From: Mycolicibacterium bacteremicum
GTDB taxonomy: Bacteria > Actinomycetota > Actinomycetes > Mycobacteriales > Mycobacteriaceae
Reading direction: 5' to 3'
Length of the DNA: 64,000 bases
Assembly (NCBI RefSeq): GCF_943913955.1
Contig: NZ_CALUAE010000028.1
Location: 1 to 64,000, forward strand
The notes under the pieces are model-generated. The model was not told where the DNA came from. It saw only the letters and a list, made by a program, of their open reading frames with translations, and did not search any database. Below are positions 24,665 through 33,795 of this stretch, in pieces (position 1 is the first letter of the stretch; the number at the start of each line of letters is the position of its first letter). The translations under genes were made by a program, and so were the position numbers.

Positions 24665-25354
24665 TCAGCGCCACTGATAGCGCGTCTTGGGTCGCCCGGC
24701 CTTCCCGTAATCGGTGTTGCGGGTGACGGTGCCCTCCTCGGCCAGGCGTTCGAGGTATCGCCACGCCGTCACCCGCGACACCCCGACCTGCTTGGCCACC
24801 GCGTCGGCGGTGATCCCGTCGGTCGAATCCCGCACCGCGCGGGCAATCTCGTCGTTGGTTCCCGGCGCCACCCCCTTGGGGGCCACCGTGCGTCCCGATC
24901 CGACCCGCAACTCGGCCAATGCCCGGTCGACCTCGTCCTGGCTGGCGGCGTCGGTTCCGGCCGGCAGAGCCTCGCGGTACCGCTTGTAGCGCTCCAGTCG
25001 GTCACGGAAGGCGGCGAAGGTGAACGGCTTGAGCAGATAGGCCAGCGCACCGTGCCCGACGGCGGCGCGCACCATCTCCAGATCACGTTCGGAGGTGATG
25101 GTGATGATGTCCGGCGCGGGTTGCAGCCCCGATAGCGCCGAGGCCAGCGTGATCCCGCTGGCATCGGGTAGGCCGATATCGAGCAGCACCAGGTCGATCG
25201 GGGTGTCCGCGGCCGCCGCTTCGGCGGCGGCCCGCATGGCATCGCGGGCGGTGTGCACCACGGCCGCGACCGTGAACCCGGCGATCCGGTCCAGGTAGGT
25301 CCGGTGCGCCTCGGCGATCAGGGTCTCGTCCTCGACGATCAGCACGTTGATCAT
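24665..25354 (-). CDS. dctR: Response regulator, CitB/DctR family
   Basis: A 229-residue regulator. The receiver domain (1-125) begins MINVLIVEDETLIAEAH, with the acidic pair in EDE, the phosphorylated Asp in LVLLDIGLPDASG, and the conserved Lys in AYLLKPF. The C-terminal winged helix-turn-helix (GITADAVAKQVGVSRVTAWR) is the CitB/DcuR type. The ATG overlaps the kinase stop by 4 bases. The divergent dctA gene beyond the kinase suggests the pair switches C4-dicarboxylate uptake on. The symbol is functional by analogy. Confidence 0.85.
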   Translation of the reverse strand: MINVLIVEDETLIAEAHRTYLDRIAGFTVAAVVHTARDAMRAAAEAAAADTPIDLVLLDIGLPDASGITLASALSGLQPAPDIITITSERDLEMVRAAVGHGALAYLLKPFTFAAFRDRLERYKRYREALPAGTDAASQDEVDRALAELRVGSGRTVAPKGVAPGTNDEIARAVRDSTDGITADAVAKQVGVSRVTAWRYLERLAEEGTVTRNTDYGKAGRPKTRYQWR

Positions 25355-26928
25355 GGGCGCGCCACCGTCACCGTCACGACCGAACCGTACGTCACGTCCG
25401 CGGTCAGCGTCCCGTGATGCTTCTTGACCACCTGCGCCACCAGCGCGAGGCCCAGGCCGTGCGCGGCCGCATCCTGCCCGGATTTCGTGGAATAGCCGCG
25501 CTGCATGGCCTTTTCGAAGGTTTCGGTGTCCATGCCGTCCCCGCTGTCGGCGACCCGGATCAGCAGGCCGGTCGCGTCCTGGTGCACCGTCACCTCGACC
25601 CACGGATCGTCGCGGTCGCAGGCGTCCATCGCATTGTCGATCAGGTTGCCGAGCACGGTGACCATCTCCTGTCCGGTGAGCAGCAGATCGTCGGCATCGG
25701 CGGGCAGTCCGGTGTCCTCGGTGATCGTCAGCTCGACACCGCGCTCATCGGCCTGGGCCGTCTTGCCGAGCAGCAGGGCGACCAGCGCCGGCTCCCGCAC
25801 CGCTGCCGACAACCGGTCGACGAGCTGCTGCGAGAGTTCGAGTTCGGCGGTCGCGAAGGTCACCGCCTGCTCCGCCCGGCCCATCTCGACCATCGTGACG
25901 ATGGTGTGCAGCTTGTTGGCCGACTCGTGGGCCTGGGCACGCAGTGAGTCGGTGAGCACCTTCAGGGAGCTCAATTCGCCCAGTGCGCCCTGTAATTCGG
26001 TTCGGTCACGGATCGTCACCACCTCGGCGGCGTTCGCGTCCGACCGCACCGGCGAGCGGTTGACCACCAGCACGCGGTCATCGGTCAGGTGGATCTCGTC
26101 GCGGGCGCCGGGGTTGTAGGACCGCAGGAACTCCGGGAGGTCGGCCTGCGCGACGCGGCCCTCCGGCAGCCCGAGCAGTCGGCGGGCCTCGTCGTTGACC
26201 AATGCCACCCCGTCGCGGTCCAGCACGATCAGGCCCTCGGACACCGAATGCAGGATCGCATCGTGGTGGTCGTACATGATCCGCAGCTCGTCGGGCCGCA
26301 GGCCCCGGGTCTGCCGGAGCAGGCGCCGCCGGATCCCCCACACCCCGATCAGCGAAACGGCAAGCGCGCCAAGGCCGACGGCGGCGATGACGGTCCACTG
26401 CTCATGCCAGCGCTCGGCCAGGCTCTGCTGCAGGATGCCGGCTGCGACCAGCCCGATGACCCGGCCGTCGGCATCGAATGCCGGAACGACCGCGCGGATC
26501 GACGGGCCGAGGGTTCCGGTGTACACCTCGGTGAAGGACTCGCCGCGCAGCGCAGAATCGATATTGCCCAGATACCGGCCACCGATCTGGGTCGGGTCGG
26601 TGTGGGTGTAGCGGGTGCGGTCGGGCGCCATGATCGTGATGAAGGCGATGTCGGTGTGCCTGCGCACCAGTTCGGTCACCGGTTGCAGGGTTGCGGTGGC
26701 GCGGCCGGTGACGATCGCGTCGGCGGTCGAGGGCGAATCGGCCAGTGCCGTGGCGATGCCGAGCACCTGCGCCTCGGCGGCGGCATCTCCGTCGCGGCGG
26801 GCATCGATGAGGGCCAACACACTCCCCGCGACCACGATCAGGGCGATGACCAGGATCTGCAGCGCGATGGCCTGACCGGCCAGCGACTCGGGCCATCCAG
26901 ACGGCCACCGTCGCCAGCGCACCCGCAT
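25351..26928 (-). CDS. dctS: Sensor histidine kinase, CitA/DcuS/DctS family
   Basis: A 525-residue membrane kinase. Two membrane segments (about 22-42 and 180-200) flank an extracellular PDC/Cache sensor (about 43-178) with the ITIMAPDRTRYTHTDPTQIGG ligand-pocket pattern shared with citrate and C4-dicarboxylate sensors. A PAS domain (about 220-300) leads to the SpoB-type phosphoacceptor helix (LRAQAHESANKLHTI) and a HATPase domain with NLIDNAMDA and GLGLALV. It is coupled to the response regulator gene and divergent from dctA across 109 bases. The likely ligand is a dicarboxylate such as succinate or fumarate. Confidence 0.87.
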   Translation of the reverse strand: MRVRWRRWPSGWPESLAGQAIALQILVIALIVVAGSVLALIDARRDGDAAAEAQVLGIATALADSPSTADAIVTGRATATLQPVTELVRRHTDIAFITIMAPDRTRYTHTDPTQIGGRYLGNIDSALRGESFTEVYTGTLGPSIRAVVPAFDADGRVIGLVAAGILQQSLAERWHEQWTVIAAVGLGALAVSLIGVWGIRRRLLRQTRGLRPDELRIMYDHHDAILHSVSEGLIVLDRDGVALVNDEARRLLGLPEGRVAQADLPEFLRSYNPGARDEIHLTDDRVLVVNRSPVRSDANAAEVVTIRDRTELQGALGELSSLKVLTDSLRAQAHESANKLHTIVTMVEMGRAEQAVTFATAELELSQQLVDRLSAAVREPALVALLLGKTAQADERGVELTITEDTGLPADADDLLLTGQEMVTVLGNLIDNAMDACDRDDPWVEVTVHQDATGLLIRVADSGDGMDTETFEKAMQRGYSTKSGQDAAAHGLGLALVAQVVKKHHGTLTADVTYGSVVTVTVARP

Positions 26929-26966
26929 TCCGCAACACCTCCCCTGCTGAACGTAATGAACAAAAA

Positions 26967-26982
26967 CGTGACCTGCCTCACG
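26967..26982. promoter_or_regulatory. CRP-like site between dctS and dctA
   Basis: CGTGACCTGCCTCACG has both inner half-sites GTGA and TCAC with a 6-base spacer, and deviates from TGTGA-N6-TCACA only at the outer base of each arm. It is 55 bases before the dctA start. Weak on its own. Confidence 0.3.
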
Positions 26983-27037
26983 CTCTGGTCGACCATCCTT
27001 TCAGACCCATTTACGCGCAGCGTTCGAAGGAGAACCG

Positions 27038-28429
27038 ATGACGACCACGATGGACGGGCCGGCTTCCGTACCGACCCCCGATGAGCCCAAGAAGAAGCAC
27101 GACCGCACCCACTGGCTGTTCATCGCCGTCATCATCTCGGTGGTCGCCGGTGTCGGCGTCGGCATCTACGCGCCCGAGGTCGGCAAGAGCGTCGGCGTGC
27201 TGGGCACGATGTTCGTCGCGCTGATCAAGATGATGATCGCGCCGGTCATCTTCTGCACGATCGTGCTGGGCATCGGTTCGGTACGCAAGGCCGCGACCAT
27301 CGGCAAGGTGGGCGGCCTGGCCTTCGTCTACTTCCTGGCGATGTCGACCTTCGCGCTGGCCATCGGCCTGCTCGTCGGCAACATCCTGCACCCGGGCAGC
27401 GGACTCAAGCTCACCGAGAGCGCCGCCGGCAAGGGCGCCGAGCTCGCCGAGAAGGCACACGAATCGGGCGGTCTGCTCGACTTCGTCCAGGGCATCATCC
27501 CGACCTCACTGTTCTCCGCCCTGACCGAGGGCAGCGTGCTGCAGGCACTGTTCATCGCGCTGCTCGTCGGCTTCGCCATCCAGGGCCTCGGTGCGGCGGG
27601 CGATCCCATCCTGCGCGGCATCGAGCACCTGCAGAAGCTGGTGTTCAAGGTTCTGGTGATGATCCTGTGGCTGGCCCCGATCGGCGCCTTCGGCGCGATC
27701 GCCAACGTCGTCGGCCAGACCGGATGGGCCGCGGTCGGCCAGCTCGCCGCGCTGATGCTCGGCTTCTACATCACCTGCGCCATCTTCGTCTTCGGCGTCC
27801 TGGGCACGCTGCTGCAGCTGGTGTCGCGCATCTCGATCTTCAAGCTGCTGCGCTACCTGGCGCGGGAGTACCTGCTCATCGTCTCGACCTCGTCGTCGGA
27901 GTCGGCACTGCCCCGTCTGATCGCCAAGATGGAACACCTGGGCGTGGACCGGTCGACCGTCGGCGTGGTGGTGCCCACCGGCTACTCGTTCAACCTGGAC
28001 GGCACCGCGATCTACCTGACCATGGCCTCGCTGTTCATCGCCAGCGCGCTGGGTGATCCGCTCTCGGTGACCGAGCAGATCGGCCTGCTGGTCTTCATGA
28101 TCGTCGCGTCCAAGGGCGCCGCCGGCGTGACCGGCGCCGGCCTGGCCACCCTGGCCGGCGGCCTACAGGCGCACCGTCCGGACCTGCTCGACGGTGTCGG
28201 CCTGATCGTCGGTATCGACCGGTTCATGTCCGAGGCCCGCGCGGTGACCAACTTCTCCGGCAACGCCGTCGCGACGCTGCTGGTCGGCACCTGGACCAAG
28301 ACGATCGACCGCACCAAGGTCGACGCCGTGCTCAGCGGCAAGGACCCGTTCGACGAACTGACCATGCTCGACGACCACGCCTCGCGCGCCGAAGAGCCGG
28401 CGCAGCAGAAAGCTGCTGCACCGGTATAG
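27038..28429 (+). CDS. dctA: C4-dicarboxylate:cation symporter (DctA/DAACS family)
   Basis: Inner-membrane importer of succinate, fumarate and malate, 463 residues. Family marks are the serine-rich reentrant loop STSSSESALPRLIAKME, the downstream GYSFNLDGTAIYLTMA segment with the substrate- and sodium-binding Asn/Asp, and the second hairpin SKGAAGVTGAG. A 30-residue hydrophilic head precedes the first membrane helix. GAAGGAG lies 6 bases before the ATG. It is divergent from the DctSR-type system that probably induces it, and ends at a strong terminator. Confidence 0.93.
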   Translation: MTTTMDGPASVPTPDEPKKKHDRTHWLFIAVIISVVAGVGVGIYAPEVGKSVGVLGTMFVALIKMMIAPVIFCTIVLGIGSVRKAATIGKVGGLAFVYFLAMSTFALAIGLLVGNILHPGSGLKLTESAAGKGAELAEKAHESGGLLDFVQGIIPTSLFSALTEGSVLQALFIALLVGFAIQGLGAAGDPILRGIEHLQKLVFKVLVMILWLAPIGAFGAIANVVGQTGWAAVGQLAALMLGFYITCAIFVFGVLGTLLQLVSRISIFKLLRYLAREYLLIVSTSSSESALPRLIAKMEHLGVDRSTVGVVVPTGYSFNLDGTAIYLTMASLFIASALGDPLSVTEQIGLLVFMIVASKGAAGVTGAGLATLAGGLQAHRPDLLDGVGLIVGIDRFMSEARAVTNFSGNAVATLLVGTWTKTIDRTKVDAVLSGKDPFDELTMLDDHASRAEEPAQQKAAAPV

Positions 28430-28441
28430 GGCGCGCGGACA

Positions 28442-28485
28442 CTGCGGCGCCGGACCCCCGCGGGGTTCGGCGCCGCAGCCTTTTT
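28442..28485 (+). terminator. Rho-independent terminator after dctA
   Basis: A 17-base stem with one mismatch (28442-28458 and 28462-28478) and a 3-base loop, followed by TTTTT at 28481-28485. Confidence 0.9.
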
Positions 28486-28542
28486 CCGGCACCTGCGGAT
28501 TTCCCACCGTCGCGCACCCCGCCGATATGCGACCATCCCGGT

Positions 28543-29361
28543 ATGAATCCGCAGGACGATCCGGAGGCCCGGATCCGCGCGCTGGAACCGACCGAACTCG
28601 GTGCCGAGCAGCCGAGTCCGACCAACTACGGCACCAGCTACGACGCCGCACCCCCGCCGCTGCCGCCACCGACCCAACAATGGCCGGAGGCACCCGCCTA
28701 CGGGCAATCGCCATACACCCAATCCCCTTACAGCCAAAGCCCTTACGGCGAATCCCCTTATGCCCAATCCCCTTATGGGCAGGGCGGCTACGGGACCGAC
28801 CCGTACGCCGCCGGCTACCCGCAGCCGTACCCGCCGACACCGCAGCGTTCCGGTCTGCGGCCGTGGATGCTGATCGTGCCGATCGCACTGGTGCTGCTGC
28901 TGTTCGCCGGCGGGGCCGTGGCGTTCTGGTTGTTCAGCAGCAACTCCACGACGCCGGGCACCGCCGGCGGCGGTGGCGTGCTGACCGACGGACCGGTCGT
29001 CCCCGAGATCCCGCAACTCCCCGAGCTACCCGACCTGCCGCCGATCGTGGTCGATCCGGGTGCACCGAACACGCCGGGGGATGCCGCCGCCGAACCCGGT
29101 AGCACCATCACCGTGACCGGCATCGGGTCGAACCGGTCGGTCAGCTGCAACGACAACATCGTGATCATCAGCGGTGCCGACAACACCGTCGACATCACGG
29201 GTCACTGCACCGCGGTGACGGTATCGGGCTTCGAGAACGTCGTGACGGCCGAATCGACCGACGAGATCACCGTGTCCGGTTTCGAGAACACGGTGACCTA
29301 TCGGGACGGCTCCCCCGCGATCGATCAATCCGGGAGTGGGAACGTCATCGAACAAGGCTGA
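28543..29361 (+). CDS. Membrane-anchored DUF3060 protein with QSPY repeats
   Basis: A 272-residue single-pass protein. The cytoplasmic head (1-105) has a run of pentapeptides, QSPYT, QSPYS, QSPYG, ESPYA, QSPYG, then tyrosine/proline-rich sequence. One membrane helix follows (about 108-130). The outer part ends in a DUF3060 beta-helix-like segment (about 185-272) with repeated short strands such as GADNTVDITGHC and VSGFENVVTAES. DUF3060 is widespread in mycobacteria, with no known function. Repeats in the head are also visible as tandem DNA repeats. Confidence 0.75.
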   Translation: MNPQDDPEARIRALEPTELGAEQPSPTNYGTSYDAAPPPLPPPTQQWPEAPAYGQSPYTQSPYSQSPYGESPYAQSPYGQGGYGTDPYAAGYPQPYPPTPQRSGLRPWMLIVPIALVLLLFAGGAVAFWLFSSNSTTPGTAGGGGVLTDGPVVPEIPQLPELPDLPPIVVDPGAPNTPGDAAAEPGSTITVTGIGSNRSVSCNDNIVIISGADNTVDITGHCTAVTVSGFENVVTAESTDEITVSGFENTVTYRDGSPAIDQSGSGNVIEQG

Positions 29362-29461
29362 TCCGGTCATCGGAGCACAGCCGCCCCGGACATATTGACC
29401 AAACTGTCACCCACTGACATTTGCCCAGGTGGGGAGCCGTCCCGGCCACACAAAGGGCAAG

Positions 29462-29480
29462 TTAGCTAAGCCTAAACAAA
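29462..29480. promoter_or_regulatory. IdeR-like iron box upstream of the formyltransferase
   Basis: TTAGCTAAGCCTAAACAAA matches the 19-base IdeR consensus TTAGGTTAGGCTAACCTAA at 14 positions. It lies 82 bases before the start at 29563, in AT-richer promoter DNA. IdeR-Fe2+ represses siderophore genes through such boxes. Confidence 0.6.
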
Positions 29481-29562
29481 TCTGTTAGCTTGTCCCGTGT
29501 CATCGAGCGGCGGACTTTTCTCACGTGGCTCACAGGTTCGTCAGCAGTAAGGGCATTCGGGG

Positions 29563-30504
29563 ATGCGCATCGTTTCGTTCGGCTTCCAGACCTGGGGTGT
29601 CAGAACCCTGCAGGCTCTGATCGACCTGGGGCACGACGTCGCCCTGTCGGTCACCCATCCGGCCAGTGACGATTCCTACAAGGGAATCTTCTCGGACTCC
29701 GTCGAGGACCTCGCCCGCGCGCGTGGCATCCCGGTGCACCTCACCGAGCGGGTCGACAACGAGACCATCGACCTGGTCAAACGCGCCGAGCCCGACGTCA
29801 TCGTCGTCAACAGCTGGTACACCTGGATGCCGCCGGAGCTCTACAACCTGCCCCCGTACGGGACCCTGAACCTGCACGATTCGCTGCTGCCAAAGGGCAC
29901 CGGATTCTCACCGGTCATCTGGTCACTGATCAGTGGGGAGGCTCAGATCGGGCTGACCGTGCACCGGATGGACGAGGACCTCGACACCGGCGACATCCTG
30001 GTTCAGCACTCGCTGCCGATCGGGCCCAAAGACACCGGTACCGAACTCGTCGAGCGCGGCATCGATCTGATCCCCGGTGCGCTCAAGGAGGCGCTGACCG
30101 CGCTGGAGTCCGGCAACCCGCAGTGGCGTCCGCAGAACAAGGCGACGCGCACCTACTTCCACAAGCGGTCCGAGCGCGACAGCCTGATCGATTGGTCCTG
30201 GCCCGCAGAGGATCTGGAGCGTCTGGTGCGCGCGTTGTCGGCGCCGTACCCGCGCCCGTACGCCTTCTACCGCGGTCAGCGCATCGAGGTCTTGGAGGCA
30301 CAGGTGTCCGAGATCCACTATGGCGGGACGCCCGGTCGCGTCATCGTGCAGGAGGGTGGCGGCGCGGTGGTGTGCGGCCCGGCCGCCTACCGCGGCGGCA
30401 ATCTGGGCCTGGTCATCACCAAGGTTCGCGACGCCGCCGGCACCGAGCACGCCGGCAAGGACTTCTTCCGTCGCGGCGGGTACCTGACCCCCGCCGCCGA
30501 TTGA
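29563..30504 (+). CDS. fxbA: N10-formyl-THF-dependent formyltransferase, siderophore (FxbA) type
   Basis: A 313-residue formyltransferase. The catalytic set of the formyl-transferase fold is visible: N103 and H105 in LNLHDSLLP, and the later Asp in DTGDIL. The C-terminal domain (about 205-313) resembles that of methionyl-tRNA formyltransferase, but the substrate loop PKGTGFSPVIWSLISG differs from housekeeping Fmt. With the iron box upstream it fits FxbA, which formylates the ornithine hydroxamate of exochelin in M. smegmatis. No exochelin synthetase or transporter gene lies nearby, so the partner genes must be elsewhere or the product differs. Confidence 0.7.
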   Translation: MRIVSFGFQTWGVRTLQALIDLGHDVALSVTHPASDDSYKGIFSDSVEDLARARGIPVHLTERVDNETIDLVKRAEPDVIVVNSWYTWMPPELYNLPPYGTLNLHDSLLPKGTGFSPVIWSLISGEAQIGLTVHRMDEDLDTGDILVQHSLPIGPKDTGTELVERGIDLIPGALKEALTALESGNPQWRPQNKATRTYFHKRSERDSLIDWSWPAEDLERLVRALSAPYPRPYAFYRGQRIEVLEAQVSEIHYGGTPGRVIVQEGGGAVVCGPAAYRGGNLGLVITKVRDAAGTEHAGKDFFRRGGYLTPAAD

Positions 30505-30506
30505 TC

Positions 30507-31352
30507 TCAGACGATCCGCAGCAGTAACGCCGCCGCCGTTGCAGGGCCGACGATTCCGTCCACTCGCAGGCCCGGCGTGCGGCGCTGGAACTCACGTACC
30601 GCGGCCTCGGTGCGTTCCCCGAACTCGCCGTCGATCTCCAGATCACCCGCGTAGGCGGCGTAGCCGAACTTCAACCGCCGCTGCAGCTCCGCGACCTGGG
30701 GTCCGCGGCTGCCCCGGTACAACAGCAGGTCGGTGTACTCGCCCACCGGCACCGGCGGGCGCGGTGTCGGACCGGCAGCCACGGCACCGATCTGGGCTGC
30801 GATGTCAGCGCGCAGCACCGTCATGTCGATCGCCCCGGGATCCCATTTGCCCTGCGCGCGCCCGGCGTACTCCCGATGCCCGATGGTCCGGGCCGAGGTC
30901 TGACCCAACCGCCGATTGATCGCCGCACAGCACCGCACCAGCGCCAGATACTGTGCGTCGGGCCAGTTCTCGCGGTGCGGTGCGGACGGATCGGTTCCGG
31001 TGTTCGCGCACTCGATGCCGATCAGATGCCAATTACCCATGTTCGCCGGGACCCAGGGGTACATGCCGGTGCCGGCATGCCAGGCCACTCCGGCCGCGAC
31101 CACGGTCACCGTACCGTCGCGGGCGATGTGCAACTGCGACAGCGGCCCGGCCAGGTCCGGCCGACCACGGGCGATCGAGGCGGCATCGGCGGTGTCGGAT
31201 CCGGTGTGGTGCACCATCACCCCGCGGATGTCCTTGAAGTCACCGTGTCCGCGGGCGCGCCAGCCCGGAAACATCACCGGGGACAGACCTTCGCCCCGCA
31301 GCACGTCGGGAAGCCAGACCGGATCACCGGTCCAGGTTTTTGATGCAGGCAC
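30507..31352 (-). CDS. N-acetylmuramoyl-L-alanine amidase with peptidoglycan-binding domain (Rv3594-like)
   Basis: A 281-residue PGRP/amidase_2 protein. Zinc ligands are visible as H in VMVHHTGSD, a central H in the GVAWHAGTG stretch and the later GHREYAGRAQGKWDPG. A PG_binding_1 repeat (about 215-278) ends the protein (LYRGSRGPQVAELQRRL, DGEFGERTEAAVREFQ). No signal peptide is seen, as in phage endolysins and in Rv3594. The start is a GTG 6 bases after the ABC ATPase stop, so it is the last gene of that operon. Phage origin of the fold is possible. Confidence 0.82.
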   Translation of the reverse strand: MPASKTWTGDPVWLPDVLRGEGLSPVMFPGWRARGHGDFKDIRGVMVHHTGSDTADAASIARGRPDLAGPLSQLHIARDGTVTVVAAGVAWHAGTGMYPWVPANMGNWHLIGIECANTGTDPSAPHRENWPDAQYLALVRCCAAINRRLGQTSARTIGHREYAGRAQGKWDPGAIDMTVLRADIAAQIGAVAAGPTPRPPVPVGEYTDLLLYRGSRGPQVAELQRRLKFGYAAYAGDLEIDGEFGERTEAAVREFQRRTPGLRVDGIVGPATAAALLLRIV

Positions 31353-31358
31353 CGCCGT

Positions 31359-32132
31359 TCAGAGTACCTTCGACAGAAACTCCTGCAGCCGAGGGTGTTT
31401 GGGATTGTCGAAGATCTCTGCGGGCGGACCCTCCTCGACGATGTGGCCGTCGGCCATGAAGATGACCCGGGACGCGACCTCCCTGGCGAAACCCATCTCG
31501 TGGGTCACCACGACCATCGTCATGCCGCCGCGGGCCAGCGTACGCAGCACCTCCAGCACGTCACCGACCATCTCCGGGTCCAGTGCGCTGGTGGCCTCGT
31601 CGAAGAGCATGATCGACGGGTTCATGGCCAGCGCGCGGGCGATCGCCACACGCTGCTTCTGGCCACCGGACAACGTCGAGGGCTTCACCCCGGCCTTCTC
31701 GGCCAGCCCCACCTGCCCGAGCAGGTCCAACGCCTTCTTCTCGGCGGCGGCCTTGTCCATCTTCTTGGTGAGCAGCGGCGCCAGCGTCACGTTCTCCAGC
31801 ACCGTCATGTGCGGGAACAGATTGAAGTGCTGGAACACCATGCCGATGTGCTGACGCACGCGGTCCAGATCGACCTTCGGGTCGGTGAGGTCGAAGTCGT
31901 CGACGACGACCTTGCCGCCGGTGATGTCCTCCAGCTTGTTCAGGCAGCGCAGGAAGGTCGACTTGCCCGAGCCCGACGGGCCGATGACGCAGACGACCTC
32001 GCCGTGACTGATCGTGGTGTCGATGCCGTCGAGCACCAGCAGGTCGCCGAAGGATTTCTTGAGCCCTTCGATGCGGATCTTCACGGTGCCCGCGGGTTCG
32101 GCGGCCGCGGCTTCGGTAACCAGTTCACTCAT
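31359..32132 (-). CDS. glnQ: Polar amino-acid ABC transporter ATPase (GlnQ type)
   Basis: A 257-residue ATP-binding subunit. Walker A is GPSGSGKST, the Q-loop is in GMVFQHFNLFPHMT, the signature is LSGGQKQRV, and Walker B is IMLFDEATSALDPEM followed by the switch histidine in VVVTHEMGFA. This is the polar-amino-acid (glutamine/glutamate) group. The ATG at 32132 overlaps the stop of the permease fusion by 4 bases. An upstream open extension lies wholly inside the permease gene and is not used. Confidence 0.92.
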   Translation of the reverse strand: MSELVTEAAAAEPAGTVKIRIEGLKKSFGDLLVLDGIDTTISHGEVVCVIGPSGSGKSTFLRCLNKLEDITGGKVVVDDFDLTDPKVDLDRVRQHIGMVFQHFNLFPHMTVLENVTLAPLLTKKMDKAAAEKKALDLLGQVGLAEKAGVKPSTLSGGQKQRVAIARALAMNPSIMLFDEATSALDPEMVGDVLEVLRTLARGGMTMVVVTHEMGFAREVASRVIFMADGHIVEEGPPAEIFDNPKHPRLQEFLSKVL

Positions 32133-33607
32133 TTGACGAGCCGCCTCTCCAGCCGGTCGGACAGTTTGGTCAGCGCCATGATGACGATGAAGTAGATGAT
32201 GCCGACGATCAGCCACATCTCGAAGGCCTTGTAGTTGCCGGCGATGATGATGCGTCCGCTCTGGGTCAGTTCGGCGATGCCGAGGACCGAGAGGATCGAG
32301 GTGTCCTTCAAGGTGATCACGAACTGGTTGATGTAGGACGGGATCATGGTCCGGATCGCCTGGGGCAGAATCACCTTGCGCATGGTCGGCAGGTAGCCGA
32401 TACCGAGGCTGCGGGCGGCCTCCATCTGGCCCTTGTCCACCGAGAGGATGCCGCCTCGCACGATCTCGGTCATGTAGGCGCCGGCGTTGAGTGACAGCGT
32501 GATGATGCCCGCGGTGACGGCCGACATCTGGAAGCCCAACGCCGTCGGGATGCCGAAGTAGATGAAGAAGGCCTGCACGATCAGTGGGGTGCCGCGGAAG
32601 ATGTCGACGAAGGTGGTGCCGATGGCGCGCAACCAGATCGATCGGGACACCCGGGCCAACCCGAAGATGACACCGAGGATGAGCGCGAAGAAGATCGACG
32701 ACACGGTCAGGATGATGGTCATCTTCAGGCCGGCCAACAGCATGGGCGTCGTGCTCTTGATCAGACCGAAGAACGAGTTGTCGCTCGTGGCCGCGCCCTC
32801 ACCGAGATAGGTCGCCAGGATCTCGTCGTAGCGGCCGGAGGACTTCAGACTTTCCAGCCCCGCGTTGAATTTCTGCAGCAGTTCGGCGTTCTGGCCCTTG
32901 TTGACCGCGAAGCCGTATCCGGTCGGATCCTCCTTCGGGGTGACCGTCTTGAAGCCATTGCCCTGTTGGATGGCGTAGAGGAGCACCGGGTAGTCCTCGA
33001 AGGCGGCCACCGAGTTGCCGGTGCGCACCTCGTCGAACATCGTCGAGGAGTCGGCGAACGAGACCACCTCGAAGCCATACTGGTCCTTGATCGAGTTCGC
33101 GAAATCCGCGCCCTGCGTGCCGTTCTTGACCGAGACGCGCTTACCGCGCAGGTCCTCATAGGACTTGATGTCCTCGTTGTCCTCCGGGACCGCCATCTGG
33201 ATACCGGACTCGAAATAGGGTTCGGAGAAGTCGAAGACCTTCCGGCGCTCGTCGGTGATCGACATGCCGGCGATGACACCGTCGACCTGATTGGCCTGCA
33301 CCGCTTGCAGCGCGGCGTCGAAGCCCAGTGGCTTGATGTCGACGTTGAACCCCTGATCCTCGCCGATCGCCCGGATCAGATCCATGTCGATGCCGACGAA
33401 TTGCCCACTGGCGTCCTGGAATTCGAACGGTGCAAAGGTGGTGTCCGTGGCGATGGTGTAGGTCTCGCCCTCGGCGGCGGCACTCGCGGGCAGCAGCAGG
33501 GTGACACCGAACAGTCCGACAAGCAGGCCCGCGAGCACCACCCGCATCCGGTTTCTCCGTCTGCTGGGTGGCGTGGGCGTACAACCCGACGAACTAGCGG
33601 CTCGCAT
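32129..33607 (-). CDS. Fused substrate-binding protein and permease for polar amino acids (GlnH-GlnP type)
   Basis: A 492-residue fusion. A signal segment (about 18-45) leads to a periplasmic binding domain (about 48-270: YTIATDTTFAPFEF, GFDAALQAVQANQVDGVIAGM, YFESGIQMAV) joined to a permease domain with about five membrane helices (about 285-490) and the ATPase-contact loop SLGIGYLPTMRKVILPQA. Fused designs tether the binding protein to the channel. It starts at the ATG at 33607 behind GGGAG; an internal ATG 20 codons on would start right at the signal peptide and is an alternative. A divergent iron-box promoter lies upstream. Confidence 0.9.
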   Translation of the reverse strand: MRAASSSGCTPTPPSRRRNRMRVVLAGLLVGLFGVTLLLPASAAAEGETYTIATDTTFAPFEFQDASGQFVGIDMDLIRAIGEDQGFNVDIKPLGFDAALQAVQANQVDGVIAGMSITDERRKVFDFSEPYFESGIQMAVPEDNEDIKSYEDLRGKRVSVKNGTQGADFANSIKDQYGFEVVSFADSSTMFDEVRTGNSVAAFEDYPVLLYAIQQGNGFKTVTPKEDPTGYGFAVNKGQNAELLQKFNAGLESLKSSGRYDEILATYLGEGAATSDNSFFGLIKSTTPMLLAGLKMTIILTVSSIFFALILGVIFGLARVSRSIWLRAIGTTFVDIFRGTPLIVQAFFIYFGIPTALGFQMSAVTAGIITLSLNAGAYMTEIVRGGILSVDKGQMEAARSLGIGYLPTMRKVILPQAIRTMIPSYINQFVITLKDTSILSVLGIAELTQSGRIIIAGNYKAFEMWLIVGIIYFIVIMALTKLSDRLERRLVK

Positions 33608-33776
33608 GATGGTCTCCCGTCCGGTGTGCTGTGACGGTTCACGCTAGCGCCGGAGTAGGCCTCCGCGCGCGTTCTCTGGACAATCGCCAGGTTGTGGCGC
33701 CGTGTCCCGCCGGCCCCCGATGCGCCGACGAGCAGCCGCCCGTGCGCCGGATGACGTCCAGGAAACGATTCGTCAC

Positions 33777-33795
33777 TGAGGCAAGGCTAGCCTCA
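33777..33795. promoter_or_regulatory. IdeR-like iron box upstream of the A-T-TE gene
   Basis: TGAGGCAAGGCTAGCCTCA matches the 19-base IdeR consensus at 14 positions and is itself dyadic, with TGAGGC/GCCTCA arms. It lies 113 bases before the start at 33909 and 169 bases from the divergent ABC gene start. Confidence 0.65.
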
